Of a stretch of DNA of 64,000 bases, positions 39,701 through 51,700 are shown piece by piece; within the stretch, counting starts at the first letter, position 1; each line of letters begins with the position of its first letter. This DNA is from Luidia sarsii. Taxonomy: Eukaryota > Echinodermata > Asteroidea > Paxillosida > Luidiidae. The stretch is taken from contig OX465104.1 of NCBI GenBank assembly GCA_949987565.1, positions 448,501 to 512,500 on the forward strand, in the 5' to 3' direction. Made by a program: the position numbers and the translations under genes. The notes below the pieces were generated by a model. The model saw only the letters and a list, made by a program, of their open reading frames with translations. It was not told where the DNA came from and did not search any database.

Positions 39701-42700
39701 ACTTACAGAATATAGTAAGTGGTTACCAATTTTCTGATTTAAAAATAAAACACAAACAAAATATTTCACACTTCATAATAGACATGATTATGAGATGGAC
39801 AATGCTTTGGCCAAAAACCTACATGCATTAAAGCTACAGATACATGTACATGTAGCTCTTCAATACTTGTACATTGTACATGCTGAGGAGAAAACCCTGT
39901 AGAAAGTGTATGGGATAGGTTGCAGCAGGAAGAGGAAGAAGAAAGAGTTTCTGGAAAAAGAAATTTTTTAACAAAAGTGGTGCTTCTTTTGGACATTCAG
40001 AAGAGGAGGAGAGGGTTGTGGAGTAGGATATGGCCTACTGTTTGGGGAGATACGTGTACTCCTGTAGGTTAATTTACAATGTGGTTTTGGGTTAGTTCCC
40101 TTATGGAGTTGCTTCCTGTCAGTCTGATTTCTTCATTTTGAATCACCTACAAGTATGTAGACATGCTGACAGAGACCATGCCATTTTTGTCAGTGTCTGA
40201 TGAAAGTTCAATGAACTGAAATGGGCTATGCAAGACAGTGTTTTGAAAGTGCATTCGTGGAGCTCAAGGAGACTTTGGTTAAATGGTCTTCACAGTAGCA
40301 GTAGTGGTAGTGTAACACTTGATTGTGCTAGGTCATCTGAGTCCTAGGTCCTGGGTGTTACTCATTAGTGTGGCACAGATATAACTGCAGACAATCCTTA
40401 GACTCCGGACAAAAAGATTGGGTCAATGAGATTTATTTTAAACTCAGACTAACTTTGGTGAGGGAGATAAAGGGCAGGAGAAGAAGACTGCTGTGGTCTG
40501 CTCTGCTCTAAGTCTAATCCAAGTGTTACAGTAGTAGTGTATGTTTTGGTGATGATGGTGGCGACTGTGGTGGTGGTTTGCTTTGGGTTGAGAAGACTCC
40601 TTACAAATGTTTGACAATGTGAGAGTAACCACCATCTACTGTGTAACACTGGCAGCAATCTGAAGCCATTTCTGTAGCCCTCCCCTGGTGCATAAACTCC
40701 ACTTGTCTACTCTGCGGGGTAAGTTGCCCACCGATTCGTCTCGACCCTCCCTACCTCCCTCCCTCCCTCCTCTCCCTTTCTATCACGGGTCCGGTATGGA
40801 TGCATCTGGAAGGTCAAAGGTGAAAGCATCGTCTGAGGGGGTCATCGGGTGAAACCATTGGCAAGCGAGGGTGTGCTTGACAAACCAGGGACACGCATAC
40901 ACATCTGCATTGAGAATCTTGACATTTGCTGGGATTTTTTTAGTCATGCTTAAGACCCATTTCATGTCAACAAATTCCAATAGCATTTTGGAGAAATTTG
41001 TGGGTAATCGTTTGTATTTTCTCAGTTTTTGTCAGTCATTTTGATCTACATGTATCTGTACCACATCATTATTAATGAGACCAGTTACAGGTTGAAATTA
41101 TATTTTTGCATGCAATGGAATGCCGTGCATAAATCTGTTATGGTTTTTTATCATTGAGTCAGTCACTGATATATTTTCTTTGGATCATTTGGACATTCAA
41201 TTGATGAAATCTTTGTACATTTTTACTTTCGATTGAATTTACTTCCTCAAAAAATCTTGAGGGCCTGCGATTCCTCCCTGGACCATTCTCAAAGGCGCTG
41301 TCTAACGTTTCCTTTGGCTTTGATTCGAACACTATTCCAAGGGGATTTTCTCATTTCCCTGGTTGCTGTTGGCAACTTACCCATTTAATATAACTACATG
41401 TATAAGGGGTAATCACACTTTCAACAATTGTGATATACAAAAATGTTGCAAACTGCTTACTGACTAAAATAACAAAAAAGAGGAAAATAACCGAAAAGAG
41501 AAAATGGACAAGTCATATCCCGCAATTCAATGTGCGGAGGTAACCAGCCGCTGTCACCACAGCCAGCTGTTTATCTCCACATGGTTGTAAACGAACCGTA
41601 CATTGTACATTGTACAATGTATGTGCAAACCAAGCGATCGCAGTCCGGAAAGTGCCTTCGGTTGGGTCACATTTCAGGCATGTGCTGTTGGGCATGAAAA
41701 AAAATTCACAAGATTACTCGCGATTCCTTTTTTTCACTGTTTTCCCAGTGGGAACTGGGAACAGACCTATAGTTGTTCCTGCTTGGGATGCATTCTTTGC
41801 AGTTGTTCCCAAATGTACACAGCAGTGTGCTCACCTACTGTACAGTAATGTGTCACATACATGTAGGTCACAGTACTACACTATCTACATGTGTAAAGAT
41901 AGCCATGGAGCACTTGCACTGAAAGACTTAGCAATCAGAAAGAGTGCATGAGCTTTTGTAGCAACGACTACTTCTTCAGATGCATCTGATGAAGCTCATG
42001 CACTCTACCCAACTGGTTTCGAGTCTTTTAAGTGCTATTTCAAAGTTGCTATGATGTACTCTGTATAGTGTATCCTCGCTTGTCAATGAAGAAAAAGTTG
42101 GTGAGGTGTCGTGGAAGGGGTTGGTCAACTTGGTGGTTGTAATGGCTGTACATCTCATGGTTGGTGAATGCTAACATATGTTTGCCAGGCTGAACGTGAA
42201 TGGTGACTAATATGGGAGAGCACAGATCACAGATGTGAAATTGAATTTCAGGACTGGTGTTGGGTAATTCTGTCCGGCCTGACCCATTTGAAAAACCATG
42301 AGATAGTTGTTATGATCGAGAAAATCCAAACACTTCAGGATGAGCATCGATGTTTTTTGATTTGGGACAACTCAGATATGGAATTGGATGTCCGCAATGC
42401 GGCTGCTTAAGTAGGGGATTTCACACTAGACGAAATCAGCATGACCTTTGACACAAAGACCTCTGACCTTATAGTCTCCTGGCTCGGGGACAAACCCAAG
42501 ACATTGGGTCAAGTGTTGACCTAAATGCTGTCCTTAAAGCTTCAGCAGTATGCTGCTTGAAATCTCTAAGAAAAAAAGCCCGCAGTACAAGGGGATGGAG
42601 GGTGGGAGGGAGGGGCTTGCATCTGAAGTGGTTTGTCTTGAGTTCTCAGCAAGAGGCCAGACCCTCAAGGGACCCTACTTCAGATTCCTAAAACTCTCAG

Positions 42701-45700
42701 AATCCTCTTGCGTGGGTTCGGGTTTTCTTCTTTCTTTAAAGGTTCACACAGGTAATTGTGAGGGGCCTGATGTTTTGATCCAATCAGGACTCTTTCTAAG
42801 AGCACAATGCTTTGGATGGCAATGTTGAGGCCCTTAATTTTTGTTGTTGAGATTTTGTCATGTCTCTGCAGTTTGCAGCATTTTTTTATCTGTAATTACT
42901 TTAAGTCAGTATTCACTGGATGTTGTCTGGGTGGGTTTTGCGGATGGAAGTTATAGATTGAAGTGGGGTTGTTCTATATCCTTGGTTGTCTAAGGGATGA
43001 TGCCCCAATTTCTGGTCCCTTCTCTCTAGAACCCCTCAGGCTGCCCATCTCCCCTAACCCTCCTTTCTCCTCCCTCCTGTGATCATCCCAATATAATCCT
43101 GTAATGCGCAGCAGGGTGCTCTCCTAGAGGTAGAAGGCTTTTGTCTGTAGAGGCCTCTCCCTCGAGGCTACTGGTTTACATACAATCTGTGGCATTCATA
43201 CGGATTTGTCTAATGCTGTGGACTGGATGCTGAGAAGAGGCACTCCCAACCTTGGGAACTCCTGGGACATTGTGAAAGTTCATGTCCCAATTCCGTATGG
43301 GTGTACACTGAGCCAAACACTGGCATTGGTATTGTAAGCTAGTCTCTTGTGCACATACACGTACTGTATCTAAACATGTAGAGCGTCTGATGTTTTGATG
43401 TGAGCAGGACCTGGCATTCTGCCTGTGAGAAAAGTCCTGCTGGGATGGGAGCATTAGACCCGCTACATATATCAAAGATTTGTTCAATTCTAAGAGTGTT
43501 CCCCTTGGGAATCTGAAGTAAGGTCCCTCAAGGGTCTTGACTCTTGTAAGAACAAACCACTTCAGCAACCATGCTGATTTACATGGTATCCCAAAGAAGA
43601 TGTACAGTAGAGGGTGTAATGGTTTGATCCTAGCAGGAACTCTTTCAAAGGCATTCTGCCTGTGAGAATGGTCCTGCTGGTTATTCCAGTGTCAGTGTGT
43701 GGGGACAGTGTGCAGAATGCTTCTGGTGGCATTTTTGTAAAAAGAAAGAGAAGAGGGTCTGATGTATAGATCCTAGCTGGACCTTTCTCAAAGGCAGTAC
43801 ATGTATCTTTCTCAGACTCTGCCTGTGGGAAAGGTCCTGCTAGGATTGAAACATCAGGCCCTCTACTTTTTTTTTCTTTTTTCTTGTTTAATCAGTAAGC
43901 AATCAGTTTGCAATATGTTTATATTTTACTCTGATGTCAATTTAAACTGGTTATCATCGTAATTATGATGCTGTTTATGAGATTCATACAAGTGTGCTTC
44001 ACCAACTCAAGTCCCATGAAATTCTCAAGTCTGTGATTCCTATCTCCCCCTAATCCCATCCTCCCAAATAAGCCCACAATCCCTACCAATCCATTCCCCC
44101 CTCTATCTTTTCCCACAAGTTCCCCTCACCGATCCCTACTCTTTCCCCCTTCTCCCACTAATCCGGACAGTTCCAGATTTAAAAAGAGAAGACCAAATCT
44201 GGTCCGGGCTGAAAAGCAAACACAAGTACAAAGCCACAAGCAGACGTACATTTACACAGCCGTTAAGTCCTATATGCCTAGCAACTGGTGTGACCTCAAA
44301 TGATAGTCTGGTGCCGGTGATATTAGTGACAGCGCACTATGTGGAGTTACCTGTGCTGTAGTATACTGAAGGTGTGCCATGGGAAAGGTCCACTGAGCTT
44401 CTATTGTGGTGTCATTGCTGCCTTGGGAATAACCTGGTGCTTACATGAACCATGGAGGAATAAGACACATGCATGAACTTCCTTTGAAACCTTGCTATTG
44501 GTGCAAATAGGAAAATGGGCTTACATGTGAGTACAAGGGTGTTGGATGCAAACCTCAAGCCTTGTGTGATCTTAAAGTTTGCACAGGGTCCCTTTCTGCT
44601 AATGTTAGGCTTAGATATCAGGGTAGGGTTAGCGTTATGTATTGGGGGTAAGGGGTTAGAGTTAGAGTTAGTTAGTGTAAGGTTGTCCTGTCTAACTCAA
44701 ACCCAACTCTAACCCTAACCATAGAGCAAGGAAAAGAGAAGTCACAACTCTGGCGAACTTCAAAGGTTCCATGTGTGTTTTTCTTGCTCTATGCCCTAAC
44801 TCAAGTCACTAAAACTAAAATAAGGCAACTGCAATGACTCAAAGGCAGAGTGTCTTTGAGATATCCCGCCTCTGATTAAGGTCCTTCTTAATTTTTGAGA
44901 TGGGCATTTTGGTCACTGAAGTCTGTAAGAGCTTGCAATATTTTTGTAATACCGGTACTTTAAATTTAGTGACTTGAGTAGAAAAATCTGCGTTCGGAAT
45001 GAGAAGAACCTACAATATACATGTACCACTATCACATGATCAAGGACTGCACTACAATTTCCCTGCAACTTAGTTTTTTGTTTCATGAAGTATTAGGGTT
45101 AAAGAGACAGAGTTTCTGTAATCACTCATGATAAGGCTATCTCTCACAGACTGCACAGTTTGTGTGCATTCCGGTGCATCACCCAGATATCACTGATACT
45201 GTGCACATGCATGGGAAGGATCAGCAGTAACCCGGAAACCACACAGGCCAATCCAAGTAGTCTCTTCAGACTTTGACACCACCACTAGTCCTATTGATCC
45301 TAGCTGCCATAAACAACATGTACAGATGGGCTATTGGCACAATATTCCAAATGTTTGCCCGACTTGCAGTATAACCAGCACTGTATGCTCAGGGCAACCG
45401 CGTGGCATTGTCCATTGGGTAGGGCAAGGTAACCTTTTAGAAATTCCGGTCATGGGGATGGACTGACTTCTCAGACATTGATTGAAGGTTTGTGGTAGTG
45501 CCAGTCCTAATGGCTTATGGGAGTGGATGTGAAGTGTTAGTAGAGGGACAGTCTACCATGCTTTGCTGGACTGGCAGTGGACTCTTGGTGTAAAGTTGCT
45601 GGGGTTGGGAAGGTCACGTCTGTGTTGATTTGAATTTAGAGGAGAGAGAGAGACCTTTTGACTCAGGGTCAGGGAAGGCCGGTGAACGACTTAGATTGAC

Positions 45701-48700
45701 TTTGGCTGGGCGATAGAAGTAGACCTTTGTGCTTGTGGATGGCATTTTGCACCTGGGGTCTCAGAGAAAGGTCAGAAAGATGGTACATGTAGGCCTACAT
45801 AAGTCGCTTGTGCATTGACCAGTGGGCTTGTTGTATTTCAGCTTTATTCGTGATTCCAGCGTGATTGCAATGCACAATACATACAGTGAAATGGTAGAGT
45901 TTGAGTATTTGAAGTGTACTTTATATCTGCATGCTGTACAAAGAAGGTGAAGCATTAAGCAAGCAACTAAGCCGTCGGACATGGTTGTGGTAATTTGAAG
46001 CTTTACGGTTATAGTACATGTATTTGTACATGTGATCCTAGGAGTTATTGCTTGATTCTTCCCAATTCAAAGCATGGAATCCCAACTGAGACAGCATTGG
46101 AGTCTGTTTGATTGAAAACCACAAACCGGTGTCTAGAGACTTTTGGGTTCAGTGTTTGTTTTGTAAAAACCATTCCGTAAGCAGGTTCCTACCGGAGCTA
46201 CATGTAGTAGAAATGTGGTTGAGGCTAAGACAATGCTGAATCTCTTTACCCCTTTTCCCCAAATGTTGTTATTCTCATATGCATACACCTGTCACTGTAT
46301 AAACAGAAGTGATTTAAAAACCCATTATTCTCTGTTTTTTTCCATTCTGCAACAATTTGGCCTCCGCGTGACCTTTACCCCCTTCCTGCAGACCTGCGAG
46401 GTCAGTTCAACTATCCAAAAGTTTCCTCTTCCAATGAGTCTGGTCATTTCTTTCTGTGTTGTAGTTTGACTGTGCCCTTGTCACTCTGTTCTTGTATTTC
46501 CACCAATAGACCTTTTTTGTACATCTGTTGGTGACAGATGTGTTCCGGCCAAGGTAAAGACTGGTTGTTTTCTTCCAGAAGCATGCATCGTGTGGAATTC
46601 GCCTCGCGGATTATTTTGATAATATGCGCCATTAACAAACCTATGCCCTCTCAGATTCCAGTGCATGAACTTGCCTAACAAAACTAGACACCGGTACTCT
46701 TTTTGAAAAATGGCAAAGAAAACTTTGACTGGACTTGAAATAGTCTGGGTTAGCATGCCAGCGTTTTGGTACACAAAACCAGAGGTCTCAGGTTCAAGTC
46801 CTGGTCAAAGTGTTCTTTACCATTTTTTCAAAAATTGTTCAAAAGTTCCCAGTAAGTTTTTCCTTTATTTGTTTGATTTAAACCCAGATATTGAAACAAA
46901 TTTCTGACTAAAATGCTAATACCTTTAATACGGACAGAGAATTATTCAGGATTGCAGGAATGTTTAAAAATATTTTTGGGGGAAATTCATTTTAACCCAG
47001 GACCATTTGTTTAAGGTACCAGCACTCTTACCACCTGAGCTATCCAGTCCAAAGATGGCAGTTTTCCCAAGTCATCAACTCGATGTATCTTTGCCTTTTT
47101 TCAATATTAATCTTTCCTTCTGACAATTATTGTTTGTAGATGAAGGATTGTCAGTGTGTGCTGTGTTCATTGCTTTCTATTTTTAATTTTGGGGTTTTTA
47201 AAGTTGTTGTGTTTTCACCTTCCCCCTCTGATCCCATCAGTTGTCTGCTCCTTTAGAGCTAGAGAATCCAGGACCTGATCAGGTACCAAGCCCAGAATGT
47301 TCCCCCTGGATTGCCTGCATGTTCCCCTGTCTACCCAGTATTTCAAAGGAAACAAAGTAATCCCCAAATTGAACAACATAACCCCCCCACAAAAAATAAC
47401 CCTCTGTGTCCCTTTTCTGGCTGATCTGTCTAGGGGAGGTACATGTACATGTAGGGAAGCATAGATGTACATAGTATGGGTGCTTACATTAGTTGGGAAA
47501 AGTGAAGATTGTGTTGTACATGTACAGTACTTTGTTTTATTTTACTGTACCACCAAGTTGTATAGTCCTTTCACTATAAGTTGAGCTCGGCCATGGCCTC
47601 ATTCAATGCTATGGCATACTCCTCCAGTCCACCCACAGCTAGATTATGAGTAGGCTTACATTTGTACTTTGCTTCTGTCACTGTCAGTCAAAGAGTGGTA
47701 CTAAATTTCGTTGTGGGCCCATGAACAACAATGCACAGTCTAGACTGGCGTCATGAATATCTCGAGCTCTGCTTACAGCAAACGAACCATAGATACTATC
47801 ATACTGTAGTTGTCTTAAAACTGTGACAGAAAGTGCATCGTAACCACTAACAGCTTAGCATTGACTGTGCATGAGCAACCTGTTTAGCAGGAAACAGCAG
47901 TCGGATAAAACTTGTATACAATAGGCCCCATTCTGCAGAGAAGCAGGCATGCAACAGTCACTGACAAACCATTATCTACCAAATCTAACCATACCAGCTG
48001 ATGAAAGGGACATCTGTATCTATTTGCATATTGCCATGCATATTCATGGTGTACATGAATATTCATGCCATGGCACGGCTAAAGGAGTGATGCCCATTTA
48101 TTATGCATGCATGTTTAAAGGGAATAGTATCCCTGCCTATCGTAGTTCCTGCCTACATGTAGTTCTTTGCAATTGTGTGAGAGATTTCTACCTGCAGTAC
48201 AGTTGATTTGCATGGATGTTAGAGTAGTACATATTGTAGGCCCAGTGCTTAGTTGATAGGATTTAGCTTTGTAACCCTTTCCCCAATACCAACCCCACAC
48301 AGCATTGTATAACATGCATTTATATACCCTTCCATGTCTTAATGTACAGTTGCACTACCCTGTATGTTAGGAGTCAAGTTCCAAAATGCAATACCTACAC
48401 ATTGTACCATTTTGTCACGATTCAGTCGCACGATATTTGAACCAAAGTGATGATCAAATGATCCATGCAGAGTGATCCTTGCCATTGCAGTGGTCATACT
48501 TAGTGTAATGAGCCTTCATTGAAAGAATTGAGACTTGACTAGCAGTGGATTTGCCCGAGGCCCGAACTGAACCCATCTTAACTTATTATCAATCGCAAGA
48601 TGATGAGCGATGCACAGAAACCATATCACAACTACGGATGGGTTAGCCATCGTAAGTTGAGTTACGATGCTTCGTAAGGCTTTGTGAAATCTACCCCAGA

Positions 48701-51700
48701 TCTGAGGCAATGCTTACCATGTGGGTAGAATTTTTGGAAAATTTCTATCAGAACGGAAAATAGATCATGATTTGTGAAACCACAGCTAGCGAGAGAGAGA
48801 AAACTTACTGAGTTACTGGCTCTTTTTAGAACTACACACTCCTTATCGTCACCGCAAAATGTCAACTTCTCCCTTCATTTACCACTGGTGTATAGTCAGA
48901 GTATAGTCAGTGATTAAACCAAATGAAGTTCTACATCCATGCATGTGGTAAAGTTTGTGGCAACACCTTGTAAGTCATCCCTTTTGAGATGGAGTATGGC
49001 TCTACAGTTTCCTGAGGATGGGTGGAGCACACACAGCCGTCACATTGAGCTTCCGGCTCTTTTCAAACCCACACTCAGTCGTGAAAGAGACGACCCACAA
49101 AAACTTTCCACATTGTGATTCCATCATGCAAAGCCCTTCAAGTTGTATCTCATGCCGATGATAATGTTCCACTCTCCACTGTCACTCACCAACAGTTCAT
49201 CCCTACCAGAGCAGTCATCATTCATTACTGTATACACACTCTAACCCCTTTGCCTGCATTGTGCATGTCATTAACCAAGTATGAAACAACTGAATGTGGT
49301 CTGAGTTTGCATTGTAATTGTACATGTATGTTACCAACAAAGCAAGATGTTGCCCATCTTTGCCCAAAATGGGAAAAGAACAGTTTGTTTGCATGATTAG
49401 CAGTAGATGCAATTTGATGTAATACATACAAATATTAGCAACATGGTGTCATTCATACGCAAATATTTCCTTTGCAACCGTTTTCTTTTCATTTTTGTGG
49501 GTGAGGCACAATCTGAGAGCCTCGATAGCAGATTGATCTTAAAGTCTCGGACATGCCTCTCCGTCGCTTTCAACCCTCATCCAAATCCCTCAATGTTTGA
49601 CAGTGGCCTGAACACTATTTGGCCACTGAGATCTTGAGACTGTGGGTTTTAGTGGTCATATTGGCCATCGCCCCCCCCCCCCCAAAAAAAAAAAAAAAAA
49701 AAAAAAAAACCACCCCAAAAAACATAAACAAAAACAACAAAAATGAGAGGGGAAATTGAAAACCATATTGTTATTCTGGGCCATCAGGGGATCCACTTGG
49801 CCACCTGAAAGTTAGAACTGCTGGCCAAGCTAGCCAGGTAATAAAAACACTTCAGGACAAGCCTGTTTTTATCCAATACAAGCTCTTCCTATGAAGTGGA
49901 TGCAAAGGATTTGGGTTGAAAAACTGCTTCCAATATGAAGCTTGGTTTTTATGATGAACTTCCTGAATTCATACATGTATGTATGTACACTGAAATGCAT
50001 GGGATTAGAGTGTTGTTTTATTGATTTATTTCTGGCAGTGTGGAGATAGACATGTATGCTAAGTGTTATTCTGGCTGTTGCATCTCATGGGTATTAGACT
50101 AGTGTAGTACAATGTAGCCCTATAATCCAAACACCGCTATGTAGTGAACCATGTTGCAGTAAGGAGAAGTGGATCATGGTGACAGACTGGCAAACCATCT
50201 TCAATGCACCAACCAACAACAATTTCCCGTTATTTTTTATCATTATTACTGTATGTTTTCAGGGAACTTTCTCAAATAATTTCAATCACTCGATGCAACT
50301 GTGAGTCTTGAGATACAATTTTCCCAAAAACAAAGATTTTTGTACCATTTCAACCGTCAGGGGATTTTTTAGAATAATCTTTGCTGAGAGTTGACTCCTA
50401 CATGTAGATTGAAACTCAAGAAAAACAGAAATGAAAAGTATCATTCCTTGGAAAATGTCAGACTTGCGTGCTCATGGCTGCTTGACTTTGTAGAATGATA
50501 GAGAGGAGAATAGTGTGGTGCGGTTCTTAGAAGAACCAAGGTGCTGAACATTTCAAGGAAAGTATATGCTATGCTCTCTGATCATCTGGAGACTTCTCAT
50601 TCATTGGATTTAGCTTCCCTGGGATAACCTGGGTCAGTCCTAGTTGGCTCTGACGTCACTGCCCCCTTAAACTCACCTGACATGAAAGCAGGACCACTTT
50701 AAAGGGGCATGCAGCCCATGGTCAACCATGAGATGCTGATGGAATGAATGCGCACCAATCTCTAGGAGCATTCAATTAGCTTTCTCCTGGTTAGCCCTGC
50801 GGTGCTCTGTTTACCCACCAACTTACCCAGCTTGTAAGCAGGTCTACCCAGGGGTGACCCAGGTCTACCCAGTGAGATGCTGATGGAATGAATGCACACC
50901 AATCTCTAGGAGCATTCAATTAGCTTTCTCCTGGTTAGCCCTGCGGTGCTCTGATTACCCACCAACTTACCCAGCTTGTAAGCAGGTCTACCCAGGGGTG
51001 ACCCAGGTCTACCCAGTGGTGACCCAGGTCTACCCAGGGGTGACCCAGGTCTACCCAGGGGTGACCCAGGTCTACCCAGTGGTGACCCAGGTCTACCCAG
51101 TGGTGACCCAGGTCTACCCAGGGGTGACCCAGGTCTACCCAGTGGTGACCCAGGTCTACCCAGTGGTGACCCAGGTCTACCCAGTGGTGACCCAGGTCTA
51201 CCCAGTGGTGACCCAGGTCTACCCAGGGGTGACCCAGGTCTACCCAGTGAAGCTAATGGAGTATGGACCCCACTTATATTCAGAGATGCTGAGTGGCCAC
51301 AGATGTATCAGTCTTTTAATTCCCTCTGAAGCATGTGTGTGCATACTGGCATGTCCCCTGCATATTAAACTGTGGGCTGGCCCACCTCACTAATTTAATG
51401 GGCCATCTCAGGTATTTCTCCTCCAAACCTCGGGGTTCAAAATCACAAATTAGGCTGGACCTATAACCACAAAAGCAGCAGTACTGGAGCCCATTCTCAG
51501 AGTAGTCATTGGATGATTACCCCTGTCTGTCTGTCTGACTTTACACACATACATTTTGTGATCCATAGAACATCCAGGTACTGTAGCACGTTCATGACAT
51601 ATTAACAAATTCATGGCCTTATCAAATAATCGGTTGCTACACGTACCTCAGACCCTCAAGATTCGATGGGAATCTCCGCTGCCCTCTCCTTGCTTTGGAG

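Noticed and set aside
50984..51249. CRISPR-like array (also considered for 17134, 23084, 52099 and 63511)
   Set aside because: Units are directly adjacent with no unique spacers, and the context is a eukaryotic intron or intergenic DNA.
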